64,000 bases of DNA from Rosellinia necatrix (lineage: Eukaryota > Ascomycota > Sordariomycetes > Xylariales > Xylariaceae), in the NCBI GenBank assembly GCA_021209875.1, contig JAGYVD010000006.1:1302001-1366000 (forward strand), read 5' to 3'. Shown in pieces: positions 34,801 to 47,323 of this stretch; within the stretch, counting starts at the first letter, position 1, and the number at the start of each line of letters is the position of its first letter. Position numbers and translations under genes: made by a program. The notes beneath the pieces are model-generated. The model searched no databases. It was not told where the DNA came from and saw only the letters and a program-made list of their open reading frames with translations.

Positions 34801-36448
34801 AGTGTACAATGGACTCCTAAACCAACCCTCAAGGTTTAAGTGACATGCCATGTTGGTACTTTTGCCTAGACCTGGTAATTGTTCTTATCATCTCTGAAAT
34901 TTGTGTTGGGAACTTATTCTTCAAAGCTATAGCTGTGGTCAGACCATTAGCAATCCGTACGGTTTTGTCATGCCTCCCCGGGCGAGAATATCCATCATAC
35001 AAGTACCGACCCAGACACCCATGATAGCGTTGGAAACTGACATAACTTCTCCACTTACCTGGCAAGCTACACTAGCTACTGTATCTATCCGTCCTACTGT
35101 CGCGTTGCCTACATCGACATATTTCTACCAGCGCGACAACATAGCGCCGCGAACACAGTTACGACCAGTCTAGCTAACTTGGTTGCGGGGACAGAGCGCC
35201 GCCAAGGAAGCCGTAAGAGTCTTAGAAACTGATATCATATTCGACTGGAACGCGTGGTGACACCAGAATTTCAACATCTTAGTCCCTCCACCAGCCAAGC
35301 GCCAACCCGAATCCTCATCCTTAATCCAGAGACCTACCTCATCGACATTTATTTTACTCTCGCACCTCACCCCACGTTCGTAGCGTTGGAACTTCACAAC
35401 CGCCGATCTTCCGTTGCCCTGGGACGCATCTGTCACCATCTTGCTCGTTCTCGTCTATAACATCGGTTCGGGCTGTGCCCACACAACTCGAGGCTGGAGG
35501 GGAGACGAGGGTCGGCCCAGAGGAAGCAAAGGTGTATCCGAGATAACTACCTGCACAACTACCCAGTGACATAGAAAACTGGAATTTAGAGGTATTTCTC
35601 CATACTAGACAAAGAGCAACCCGAAAACTTAGAGCCTATTTGCTAGCTTAGTCTTCCCTGAAGTCCGGATCACCTCTCAAACAGACCGCTCAGTCCCACG
35701 AGTGCTAATACGGTCTCTAGTTTAGGTCGACAAAGCGAAAATTTGCCAGACACTCATTCAATGGGTTTAATAAATCACTAGGTAGCTCCGAGTGTGGTAT
35801 ATGGTAATAAAAGGAATTGCCGAGCAGCCGGGTTACAGCAGCGAGCGCAACGATTATCAGGCGCATTTTTCAACAACAGTATCGAGTTTACTGAAAATAT
35901 TAAACACGAGCTTGAATCTTGTTGCGTATAACAGCTTTATCCCACCAAGGCGGAGAGACAGATTACACGAAGCTAGCATCATCCAGCGTATCAGTCTCTG
36001 TCTTCCGAACTCGTTCAACCTCGATCGGGTCTCTTTCGTTGGAGGAGCCGCCATCCTGCAACAAGTGGACTAGGTCTGTGTCTTCTAGGACACTTCCTCC
36101 TCGGTATCAGCTCACGCCTGCAGTCGGTACCTCGCGACTTTAGACGAGATTGTCCCGCAACATTGCAGTGCAACGGGCAAGAAACAGGAGAGTGGCCAAG
36201 CACAATTCGAACGGAATATCGGCAAAGATTTCTGAAAGGGTTTCGTGACGCTAAGCCAACGATACATCGGCTTTATGGGAAATATTTAAGAATAAACGAT
36301 TTTCTTTTGGGTACGACAACGACAATAAAAACGAACAGGAAGGTACATTTACCTAATTCCTCGCGCCTACCTTTCTCTGAGATTACCGGTTTTCACGAAG
36401 TTGTCCAAAGTGGCTCTCGATTCGATAATTTTAGGCTCGGTCGGCAGA

Positions 36449-38180
36449 ATGGCGTACCAACAAGGGCCCTGGACGACGCCTATGCCGCATTATGTGTCAA
36501 TGATGAATCCAACGATGTCAAGCCTCCCCCCCTCTCAAGCGCAAGCACATCCACATGACTCAGGCAACAAGCAGTACGTTACATCCTACACCCACCGGCT
36601 TTCCGTTGCCCTGAAACGTTCCTGACGAGGAACTAGATTAGAAAAATACACGCTTTCATTCATGCAACAACCATCACACGCAAAAGCAGCAAACGGGAAA
36701 GACAAAGGTGAGAGTTGTCAATGCTGTGCTAGCTAAGAATTTCCTCTAACTCGCGCAAATATCGAAAGACCGAAGACCAGTTGATCCCCCGCCGATTTTG
36801 AAGCTAGAGGTTGCGACAGATCAAGATCCTGACGGAGTATACAAACAAAGTAAGCATTGTTAAATTGTCTCCCGTGGTATATTTCTTGGCTCTAATTTGA
36901 TGCTAGGCCCATATCTTATTGTGGTTGCATATCTTGAGTATGGCCCAGGGCAGGAGCATAGTGCTGATCCAATGCCACCCGCCAACCTGATGTCGGGTAC
37001 GATGGTTTCGTCATTACATCGACTAAAAGACCCCGGCGATCAAGAAGGTGCTTTTTTTGTCTTCGGTGACTTGACCGTTCGACGTGAGGGCACTTATTGC
37101 CTCCGCTTCGACCTACTGCAGATGGAATTCGGCGTCAGCTCTGACCCCGATTCATTGGTTACTGTGACATCCGTAACGAGTAACCCTTTCCGAGTGTACT
37201 CGCAGAAGAACTTCCCAAAGCAGCAGAAAAACGAATCCACATTCCTGACCCGGTCCTTCAGTGATCAGGGTGTCCGACTTCGGGTACGAAAGGATTCCCG
37301 ATTAAGCCTGAATCGAAAACGACCAAACGATAAGGTCATCGAGAAGTACGACCGAAAGAGGCTAGCCATAGAATCCCCCGGACAGGGGCGGAGGCCTTCG
37401 ACTCAGCACAGATCATCTCTGGACGCCTCGGAACCGTATTACGAAGGAGATCTGTTTCCGAGCGAGTCGGCAAGTAAACGACATCGAACAGGGCCCGGAG
37501 CGCTTCAGCCAACGGAAAATGGACTTGAGACACGCACCTGGGGGTCCTATCAGTCCGGTACTGGCTCATCATTTGCGAGCCATGGGTCGATGGGCTCTAT
37601 TGGTACCGGACCACCAAGCTCTGCGTCTATGGGCGCTCCTCATATGCCACCACCAACCACAAGGCTCGACACTCATTTCAACTCAATCCACACTAACTCA
37701 AACATGTTCCATTCACCAGTGGGAGAGCGCCAGTCGCCCGTTACTCCCTCGCCAGTACACCAATCGCCCTTTGGTAGTGCTGGGTCACAGAATTCTATGG
37801 CCTATCTATATGGGACGAGTATAGGCCAGAATAGCAGTGCACAGTCATTGAATCTTGCACCCGTTGGTGCTCATACGCAAAGCACTATGAACACCCCTCG
37901 CTTGGCAAACTCGTCACCACGGCCACATGCTCACCCATCAACCGCAACGTCCCCAATGGCAGTAAACCTGTATACAACCGCGTCACAAGCATCCGCGCCG
38001 CCGCAACCGCGCCAGCTATCGTATAACCCGCCTGCGTATCACGCAGTGCCAAATGCATTCGATCACAGCACTTTGCATGAGCACGGGATGAGTACGCCCT
38101 TGACGGGAAATATGCCACCCGACAGTTTGAAGGGTGGATATGGCGAAGTCTTCAATGGAGTTTCCACGAAGTCCGAGTAA
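36449..38180 (+). CDS. vosA: velvet-family regulator, VosA/Ryp2-like, four exons
   Basis: Velvet proteins are fungal transcription factors controlling spore formation, dormancy and secondary metabolism; VosA dimerises with VelB in the nucleus. I rebuilt four exons: 36449-36573, 36637-36707, 36769-36849 and 36907-38180 (phases 2, 1, 1), giving 516 residues. The first encodes MAYQQGPWTTPMPHYVSMM. The next two give the velvet start KYTLSFMQQPSHAKAANGKD then RRPVDPPPILKLEVATDQD. The large exon continues with SPYLIVVAYLEY, MVSSLHRLKDP, FFVFGDLTVRREGTYCLRFD, NPFRVYSQKNFP and STFLTRSFSDQGVRLRVRKD, ending the domain near residue 224. A basic, NLS-like segment KRPNDKVIEKYDRKR follows (about 230-244), then a long Ser/Pro/Thr-rich tail, as in VosA. 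VosA rather than VelB, VelC or VeA is chosen from the VSSLHRLKDP and FFVFGDL wording. It stands alone in gene-poor DNA. Confidence 0.92.
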
Positions 38181-41100
38181 GGCTAGGGCCTGAGCAAATA
38201 TCTGCAAGCAGATCAATGTGATAGCCAATCCCAAGCGCAAAGTGCGACTATTCAGCGGGCAACGGGCGGCCAATGGCACAATCGGCCGCAGCGCCCAACC
38301 CCCTCTTACCACTACTAATAGCGTCGTTCAGGCGACGACAGCTGGACATTTTAATGAAATCAGGGCTAATTTGGGAAGATTGAAGATCAAAAAGGGTTTA
38401 GGGGATATATATTCTATAGTCATTGTCCGTTCATTCGGAGGTTGGAATGCATTGTACTGGAAGAAAGATACCCCACGGCGGTCGTTTTGCGCACTATTAC
38501 CCATCCACTGCTATCTTTTCTATCACGATATCAAGACGAAAAAAAAAATAATACCGCTGAAACACAAGTCTGCGGCCCAATAAAGACAGTTGCACTCCAT
38601 CGTTGTGTTTGAATGGCAGGGCATGGTATTATGGTGGCGCTGTCGCGGCCAAGTTCCATTACTGTGATTAATTGGGTAGATGAGTTGACGGCAAAATCTC
38701 CTAGTTAGCCGCCGCGACTACACTACTTTTCACACCGCAATCTACACAAGTAATCGTCCATATGTTGTCCAAGTACATAGATCTCTATCTGCCGTAGTGT
38801 GGTAACATAAATCGGTTCCTTAGTTGCCTCAGCGCGAACTACCGGTAGTGCCCGTGGTACTAGGAACGAGCCAGGTGTGAGCGGTGGATGGAACCTGTGG
38901 AGCGTAATGAGGCCCCTATCGCCTTACTTTCTATTGGCGGCGGTGAATGCAACTATTGTACGACCACATTCAGTCGTATCGATATCAGATGCCAGAATCC
39001 AACGCTACATCCTGCTGTGCAATAAATTTGATACTCAATTATACAGAACCAAGTGCCCCTTTCTCAACACAGCCGTGCCCAACTGACGACTTTTTACATG
39101 TATATCACCATAGTGTTTGAAATTAATGAGCATTTTATCTTTCTAGTGGTAAATCCGAGCCCGGACGTCGCGATATCGGGACTCCATGAATCAAACACAG
39201 GTCTAGACGCAAAATCAATGCGTTCAGCTGTCGAGAGACCGCTTCATTTGTCTTATTAATTCAATAGTAGTTTTAGATCCTGCTAGCAATAATATCGTAC
39301 GAGTATGCCATGCGATCCAAGGAAGATAGGAGAACTAGCAGGACCGAAAGTGCAATATGTTCGGTTCTTGAACACCCCCGTAGCCCTACCGCATCACAGT
39401 ACGTGTACAAACTAATACATGCAATACGCGCCTACTCGAGAGAACCTAAGCCATACTTTCAAACGTTCACGTTCGTATTTACTTCTACGCCTTGATGGCA
39501 TGCAACCAAGAGGGCCAGATTGATCTTCAGCGCATGCTTCTGTCGGGATTCCCAGCCTGCCTCACCCCTCACCCCCTTCGCCGTCTTCGGTAACATACCT
39601 AGTGTCGATAGTACCAAGAAAATCACGCCACGGCCATCACCCTTCAACAAAAGAGTGGATCATGCTCTGGCCGAATCAGTCCGATCCCCCCATTTTTGAG
39701 AGGTCCGCTAACGAAGGGGGTGTAAGCCGACTTGATGCGTGTTCTACACCTGGCCAGCCAAGTCAGCGTAGAGCGCCCCTCCCCCCGATATGTCCGCAGT
39801 GGTCCGGATACATTCCCATTCGACGACAGGAACTCCATCACGACGCGTGCCCGGGGGGGGATATCAGCGCCCAACATGCTGTGAGTGCATTGGTGGTGTA
39901 TGGCCTTTGAATCTAACACGATGAACGCGGCTATCCATGAAAATCTGTGTCCCTCGCCGGGGCGGGTCCTTGAAAAGATACTTCGAGCCCCTATTACTCG
40001 TTGTAGCTTCCAAGCAGAGATTTACTAACTAACGGGCCGTAATATTCGTTCTGACGTAGCATGTGGCCGGTTTCGCCCCGTTGGTTACCCATCGCCCAGG
40101 CTGGTGTCATCAACGCGACACAGTCTGCGGTCAACCGTAGGTACTTGATGCATTGACGCAGTAGGTGTACTGCATGCAAGGCAACTATCAATCAATACAG
40201 GTCTAGGTGCGTTAACAGCGGCTCCCCTGAAACTCCCCTTGGCTTGCAGATCTTGCAGGTTGATTCCCACCGTCTCAACCAGGTATCAGAGATCTCCGGT
40301 ATTAGAATAGAGTTTGCGGACGCCCTTGGTTCGGTTTTCAAGGTTCAACAACTGCCGGCCTCATCCACTTGTGACAAATTTGCACGACTCATGTCTTCGC
40401 GATGGGGGTTTCTGAACTCTATTTGGACCTCATCAGATAAGCAAGGCCATGATATTTTTACCACACCTACATCGACTCGATCATTACCTAACCCAAGAGC
40501 TACATTTCGATAGTAAAGCGACGCGAAGAAGAATCCCGAGCCAAGCCTCCCGGCCCGAACCGTTGTACCAACGAATGACAACCGCATACACTGTGTTCCG
40601 AACTATAAACTCCTTTTTCAACCACGAATTTGTAACTCGAGATTACGTCCCAAGATTCCTTCATCAGTTGGGTAAGATGACAAAAAGCTCTCATCAATAC
40701 TATTCACACATCCGTACCTCCGTGGTTGAAAACCTGCTGAGATGGCCTGTGATTAAACGTGGAGATTCTATGACAGATGCCGTGACCAGGACCTCACGTC
40801 GTTGCATAGTTGAGGACCCAATTTCTAGCCTGCCGTTGGTGGTCGCCAAGACATACATAATCAGAAAAGTAGCTCCACAAGAGCCTACAGCAGGCAACCA
40901 TGCCCCGCGACTTTGCTGACCATCAGGCCCTATCCTTGACGACAGCGTGCTGGGATATCAAATGTACTCGGGTACTCATACTTAGTGTATATCTACCCCC
41001 TTGTCGACGGTACTTCGGGGGAGTGTAGTACCGGCAACATGCCCGTTGATCGGATGGCCTGCCAGGGTTACTATGTATGTAATGAATGCCTCGGTCCTGA

Positions 41101-44100
41101 GGCCCGGAGATTCTCCGATATTTGCATTCAACACCTGTCATTTTGGGGTAACCGCATAATTTCCGGGGCCTTCAGGAATGAGAAGGGTAGTAACCAACAA
41201 GGGTCACAAAAAAGCAAAAATAAAAACAATGTCACCACAACGTTGTTGAATTCTGCTGTGACCACACAGGATATATTCCATAATGGCGTAAATACATTAG
41301 TGCCGCATGCACACATGGCCTTGGCGCGCAAGAAGACCTGGTAAGAAAAACCACAACGCATCTCGCTTCAGCAATAGAGGGCCACAAGCTAAATGAGTTG
41401 TCTATTATCCTGGATGAACAATGTAACTAATGCCTACAGTAGGCCACACGAGAAGCCGGGCCCGATTCCTGGTAACGGTCCGTGGCTCGAGGATGTAAAT
41501 TCATATCGTTACGAGATAAGCTACCCCACGGGCTTTGTCGTCGCATCTCTTCAAAGTACACTACCTATGCTAGACGGTTTGGTGACGGTATTCCCCACTG
41601 AGACATAATACGCTATAACTACAAGACCCTTGATCGCCATGCCTAGTCCGAACAAGGTATAATTACATGGGGGGTATGTATCACCAGGCTTGCTTTGAGC
41701 TTATACATGGCGGCAAAACGCGTGGAGGAGGGAAGGATTGCAAAAGTTCCGTTAGTCCATCGAATAACTTGCTATCTCTGCCCAATAACGATAACTAAAG
41801 CAGATACCTCTGCATTGTGTAAGTACGGTTATGAAAACAAACCAGTTCTTAGTCAGCAAATTAGTTCGATTTGTCCCGGTACTTAATTCTGTGCAGCTGT
41901 CGAGACAACACCTGAAGAAATTTCAAAACCATGCAAGATGTAGTGTACACGGTTGCTATTCACTCCACTGCTTCAACGCTGTGTGATGAACGGGTACTAC
42001 ACTATGTATCTGCATCTCTGCGGGTCGCCTTGGCCTCCGATTGTCCATCGCTTCCAGCAATTCCTCAGTCAATCAAGGCTAGACCAGCATGTGGTCTCGG
42101 CCAATATGGGACAATTGCAAGACTTCACGCGTCGTTTCGTTGCCAAAGACGTCTAAAGACATAACAAGACATCACGGGTATCTAACTCGGTAGTTATGGC
42201 TATCTTATCCTGAAATAAGTCTCTCTAGTTTCTCTCTCTCAGAAAACCACAATGCATGAGCGCTAGTTCACCACTACACTCCCGCCTCGGGATAGTCTTG
42301 CTCGTGTTACTCTTTCTTGACCCACGTTGTGACGGGGGTCGTGTCTGCAACCTGTCAAAGTTGCATTATGCACACCCCTCATCGGAGGATTAAACACCAA
42401 CTGATGGTCAGTTTCGCCCTTCACCCCACTCGCTCTTTGGTGATTTTCGCAGCATGGCTGATACTACTGCAGTGTCCGAGGCAGGGTGCCGTAAATGGTC
42501 AGCCTAGGATGCAAGGAAGATCAAGAGCCGAGCTTACCCTCTTTTTCGTTTTTTTTTTTTCTTTTCCCCCTCGAACTACTCCCCGGAACAGAGGTGGGTG
42601 ACACGTCAAGCTCCAAAACATAATGGTGGCATGCTATATACCCACCCACAAGGGGCGCGGATGACATGGGAGGAAGGGTTTATTGAGACGATCCCACACA
42701 AGACCGGGGGGACCAAGGCGAGCTTCCGCGAGCCGAAAGCAAGGATATGGTCCACAGTGCATTCGACACCCTCATGCAGCAATGCCGATTTGAGTATCGC
42801 CCAAAGTGCTGTCTTACCACTTTCGTCCTAGAATCTGCGGGCAACCATGCGAAGCCGTTCCCAAAACGTTCGATGTGTACTGGCTAGTGTACTTGACAAG
42901 ACTAGTCCAATATTCATGGAGCACACGCCTGAACCCCCTCCCAGCCTCCCAGCCGACTGCATTACAGTACAGCAACTAGTGGTAGGTGCATATGTCTGTT
43001 GGTGGGCAAAAATGCTCTGAGCGGCGGAGAGACGCTAGCGGTCCACAACCCACGACGGCTCAAGCTGTCGGGATGGCTAATTAGCTGATCTCCACGGAAA
43101 GGGTGGTGGTAGATCAGGAATTTATTGACATTCGAGGTCATCCAGTCAAAAGCTCATATGCCGAGTTCCCATCTCGGAGCTCGTCTTCCTAATACCTGAT
43201 TTGCAGCGGCGGCATCACAAATTTCTTTTATCTGCACGACTCGTGATGTCTCTACATGCTGACAGCTGCGGGCGCTTAAATTAATACGACCTGGGTTGTT
43301 GTTGTTATCAAGACATCCCCCGTGAATGCGCGTCGTGTGCAGCTTGGCCAAGGTCTGCGTGGCAATTCTTGCCGGCCGATGTTGCTAGCAAGTACACGAA
43401 TGATTCATATCACGATATGAGACGTAGCATATGTACCCACTACTTCGTTGAGGACAATGCCCCGACTTTGATTAGTTAATCGTCTGCTCAAGCACAAAAT
43501 ATTACTCTCAGGCTAGTGGTCCAATGATGGTGATACGCCTCAACTTGTTAGGGCACTAAATCCGCCAGAGGATGAGTACCAGAAGTAGGAAATGGTATTA
43601 TCGTTTATTCCCTAGTGTAGCAGGAACGGCGTAGCAGTCTCTTTCGCAGGGATTGTTCGAGAATAAGGAGCTCTCTACATTCTGCCGGCATTGCCGAACG
43701 TGATAATAGTAGTCATGTCACAATAGTCATTGTAAGAGTGCTTCCTTCTATGTATTAGCATAAGCCACCATTATTAAACGCATCGCTCAATTGCGCTGCA
43801 TGCATCCTTAGGCCTCCATAGCTAAGCCGCTATCGTACAATCGATCGAGATGCGTAGTCCGGCAATCGCAAAGTCGGTAACCAGATGACAAACAATTTAA
43901 CTACATTAGAACCTTAGGCTACGCCTCATGTTCCTTAGACCCAAGTGTTCTTGTGTACGGATTGGTCGGTATACGAGCTCAACTTGGCACTTGCTTGATC
44001 TTCTGTCGATTAGGATTAGTATGTCAAGTAAACAAAGATTTACAGATGAAGATCACAAGCAGCGTCAGGCCTCAATAGAACCGCAGAACTATGGATTGGT

Positions 44101-45277
44101 CTAGACCTGCAATAAAATCATGCCAATGATACGGCAGGTTCATAGGTTGCAATACCGAGCAGGTTGCATAATTACCTACCATTTTCACAACGTACGCCCA
44201 TATCAATAATAGCAAAACCTTCCACGTGACGATAACCTTCCTGTTGAAGTCCCCTTTCGTCCCCTATGTTAGCTTTGCGTTGGTTAATATCGATAGAAAT
44301 TCGTCGTCAAAAACTCGAGGGTTGTTGATTGTTTGATGAAAAATTAATACCGATCAATTCCGGCATTATATGTCTATTCATGACAAATGTTGTAGTTCTA
44401 TTGCTCGGTACTCCCAAATGTTCGGGTTCCCAAATTATCTCTGATTGTTTGACATTTGGCACCACTTCGGAGATTTGCTAGCTGACTGTATGCCATTAAA
44501 ATAGGGTACCTAAAAATGTTGGTTTGTGAAGGGAGAATAGTCAGTAAAGCTAAGCAATGACGACATAAAATTTCCATATCCAGTTCCTTGTCCGAGCGGA
44601 TTCGTATTTACCTCTCTATGCTTGGACTATCTATACTTCTGCTCAGTCGCACAACAAGGCACCGTAAATTATGATGAGATAGAAAAAGAGTGCGTGGTTA
44701 CTAGGAACCAAGCAGTCTGTCTTCTAAACCTACCTCTGCGTAATACACATTGTAGCCCACTGTCAGCATACTTTTTAAAGTATTCGTCGTCCGCGTCTCA
44801 CTATCAATAACAAAGGAGAACGAGCGTCTATCTATAATACCAACGCCGAGTCCGAATGGGAAATAACTGGAGCGATGTGAAAGGAAAGACGAAACAACCC
44901 TATACGATGAAACGCGGATTGAGAGTTGGTAAACCGTGACAGTAAAGCTACCTACCTCCATCTAACCCTGGCCAGAAACGACATGGATGATAGTATATTT
45001 TCTGCTGGCCACTATATAAATCACTAAAAGACGGGGTGAAGAGCGTCGCCCTACCAGCTCCAAGGATCTCTGATGATCATGTGGGCAGCTTAATAAAAAG
45101 AAAGAGAATGTAACAAGCCATGGGCGAATAGAATTATATCTAATCACAAATAATTGTAGATCTGTATTATAGAAATATGTTGACAACGTGAGGCACAAAA
45201 CCCAAGTAGCATCACATCCAAAACGTTCTAAACAAAGGTTCTAGGCGTGCGCTTATTGCACCACATAACACTAGGCT
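38181..45277. other. gene-poor spacer, ~7.1 kb
   Basis: No gene is recognised. Several plus-strand open frames occur between 40.2 and 42.8 kb (longest 156 codons, 40449-40919) but show no motif, signal peptide or intron signals that convince me. Sampled composition is near 45% GC. There is a T-run near 42541-42562. Confidence 0.5.
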
Positions 45278-47323
45278 TCAAACGAGTATGATATCCGTGG
45301 CGAGTAAATTGTTCCTCTGAAGAGCCTCGCCATACATGACGCCATGTATGAATGCATCTCCAACCAGCACATAGCCCGTATGCGCCCAACGCAGAACATA
45401 CGGCACCGTGGCACCAAGGACCACCACGATGAGGTCCCCAGCCTGCGCGCACGGCGGAACCAGCCCAATATACCCGTTGTGCGTAGTGGCGAACCCGCGC
45501 CCCACGGACGCGGCGCTCGCCTGCATCGCGTACGTCTGCACGGCGTCCATCCTCGCGCCGGGGGCCCTCCCCTGGGCCCGCCTCTCCCTCCAGGCGGCCA
45601 GCGCGCCGCGGTACGTGCCCGCCGGGTCGGTGATGGGGGTGCTGTACGCGATGGCGTTGCGCCCGGTGTACAGGTCGTCCATGAGAAGGAGGCGGGCGAA
45701 GGCGTCCTCGGGGTCCGCGTACACGGACCCGCGCCGGCGCACGAGCTCGTCGAAGCCGGCGCGGAACGCGTCGTGGAAGACGAGGAAGTCGGGCTCGCCG
45801 CCGCCGCCGCCGCCGCCGGGCAGCAGCGGCGCGCTGTGCACGTGCGCCACGGTCGCCACGGTGTCGATGGCCACGCACCGCACGCGCAGGCCGTTGCGCC
45901 CCGTCTCGTCGCCGATCAGCGCGACGTGCGCCGCCTGCGTCCCGCCCGACGCCGCGTACGGCACCGGCCGGAGCCCGGCGACCCCCTTCGGCGACCTCCC
46001 CTGCGCCGTCCAGTCGGGTACCCACGAGGGGAGGGGCACCCCTACCCCTTGGGACGTGTCCTGGGGCGACCGGCGCTGGAGGCCGGAACTGTCGAGCATC
46101 GCGATGGTCCGCCCACGGCGGACCTGTAACGCAGCGAAACGCCTGTACACCTCTGGTTTCGACTGTGAGTAAGGCCCTATGGCTTCACGGTCGGCGTCGC
46201 TCAGGAGCGCGAAGAGCCCGAATATCTTATCCTCGGCGTTCGTCGCGGCAAAGTCTCGCGTCAGTTGAATCAGCTCTAGCGAATCCATCTTGCCGCTGTG
46301 GTTCTTGATACGAAGCAGCTTTTGGAAGTTCATGTAGCCTCGCATTATCGCATTGCTGCTCATGAGTTCGCGTTGGCGTTCCGGGTGTGCCACCATGGCA
46401 TCCCTACTGAGGATGCTATCCAGGTGCTGCTGCGTGAATACCGTGCCATTGAACATGTATGTGATCGTTCGGGCGAGCACGGCCTCTTGGATAATCCACG
46501 TTCTCGTAAACCACGGCTTGGAAAGGGCCAGAAAAGCCGTTTTAAAGTGCAAAGGGTGCTCTGGATGATCTGACGACGTCAGCGTGTCCTGAGCCCCCAT
46601 ACCTCCCGACGAGGAAAACTGAAGAGTGAGTCCGTTCATCGAGATCTTTTGGCCATCTATATCCCCAAGGTCCACGTAAACGTTGGCCGCGCCCGAGTAA
46701 ATGCGCTCCATCAGACGAATTTGGGCGTCCTTTTCCATGAAATCCCGCTGATTGATACATATGGCATCGGCCCAGATGTACTCTTCCCTTCGCCCATGCT
46801 GGAAGCCAGCACGAAGTCTCTTCAATGCCCGCTCCAGGCTCTCTCGGCCATAGAAGACCTTGCCGTTACACAGAAACTTGATATCATCCGGTGGTGGCCC
46901 CCAGCAATAGGAGAGTGCTCCATAAACAGGCGCATTATCGATGTCGAAGTGGACCAGTTCGCAGTCAACATGATCGGCCCTCAGCAGTCCTGGCTTGATT
47001 TTCAGGAGTCGAATCATGCTCTCAGGCCGCGCGAGAGGCGAATGCATGAACCTAGGCACACTGTCGGCAATGACGAGGGGTTCTGTTCGCGCCGGTGGCC
47101 CCGTGTTGGCATTCGCCGCAGTCAACTGAGCTCTCTCGTCCACTTCGCCTCGCTTCTCCCCATCGGGCATAAGCTGGTATCGACGGACGCCGACTCGTTC
47201 CGGACAGCTGCTGTCGCATAGCTCATGTACCGCGCACGAGTTCTGGGTTGTCAGAACTGCGGCTAGCACTTGGCTAAGGGCGTCTACTTCATTAAGGTGG
47301 TGCGGACTGGTCGCGGAGGCCAT
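45278..47323 (-). CDS. HET-domain (heterokaryon incompatibility) protein
   Basis: HET domains trigger cell death after fusion of genetically different hyphae; most HET genes of this type have no assigned partner. It is a single exon of 681 residues. The frame extends seven codons upstream from a GTG, but the first ATG is at 47323 (context CACAATGG). The three HET blocks are present: ALSYCWG (about residues 136-142), YIWADAICINQRD (about 182-194) with QIRLMERIYSGAANVYVDLG, and FTRTWIIQEAVLA. The C-terminal part has family wording such as LTRDFAATNAEDKIFGLFAL, LPSWVPDWT and FATTHNGYIGLVPPCAQAGD. It is therefore the common full-length fungal HET architecture without added NACHT or repeat domains. 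A Gly run (about seven residues, from a GCC repeat near 45799-45820) lies in the C-terminal half. The 3' half is much richer in GC than the 5' half. Isolated between gene-poor stretches. Confidence 0.95.
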   Translation of the reverse strand: MASATSPHHLNEVDALSQVLAAVLTTQNSCAVHELCDSSCPERVGVRRYQLMPDGEKRGEVDERAQLTAANANTGPPARTEPLVIADSVPRFMHSPLARPESMIRLLKIKPGLLRADHVDCELVHFDIDNAPVYGALSYCWGPPPDDIKFLCNGKVFYGRESLERALKRLRAGFQHGRREEYIWADAICINQRDFMEKDAQIRLMERIYSGAANVYVDLGDIDGQKISMNGLTLQFSSSGGMGAQDTLTSSDHPEHPLHFKTAFLALSKPWFTRTWIIQEAVLARTITYMFNGTVFTQQHLDSILSRDAMVAHPERQRELMSSNAIMRGYMNFQKLLRIKNHSGKMDSLELIQLTRDFAATNAEDKIFGLFALLSDADREAIGPYSQSKPEVYRRFAALQVRRGRTIAMLDSSGLQRRSPQDTSQGVGVPLPSWVPDWTAQGRSPKGVAGLRPVPYAASGGTQAAHVALIGDETGRNGLRVRCVAIDTVATVAHVHSAPLLPGGGGGGGEPDFLVFHDAFRAGFDELVRRRGSVYADPEDAFARLLLMDDLYTGRNAIAYSTPITDPAGTYRGALAAWRERRAQGRAPGARMDAVQTYAMQASAASVGRGFATTHNGYIGLVPPCAQAGDLIVVVLGATVPYVLRWAHTGYVLVGDAFIHGVMYGEALQRNNLLATDIILV

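Larger units (their letters stand above)
25796..36448. other. gene-poor spacer, ~10.6 kb
   Basis: I recognise no gene, transposase, reverse transcriptase or tRNA in either strand. The first ~2 kb carry simple repeats, including poly-A at 26136-26152, a CT run at about 26294-26312 and purine tracts. From about 28 kb the DNA is near 45% GC with short, scattered open frames. There is a long A-run at 31811-31860 and a 16-bp perfect palindrome at 30512-30527. It may be old, decayed transposon DNA, but nothing proves it. Confidence 0.5.

Noticed and set aside
25796..36448. Possible retrotransposon or DNA-transposon body in the desert
   Set aside because: No reverse transcriptase, integrase or transposase motif, no long terminal or inverted repeats visible by eye; only the A-run and a short palindrome remain.
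40449..40919. 156-codon ATG-initiated open frame in the gene desert
   Set aside because: No recognisable domain, signal peptide or membrane segment, and no plausible intron partners; over about 28 kb in six frames one such frame is not surprising.
45344..46172. Two long plus-strand frames opposite the HET gene (about 255 codons)
   Set aside because: Arg/Pro/Ala-rich shadows of the GC-rich HET coding strand; the minus strand carries all HET motifs.
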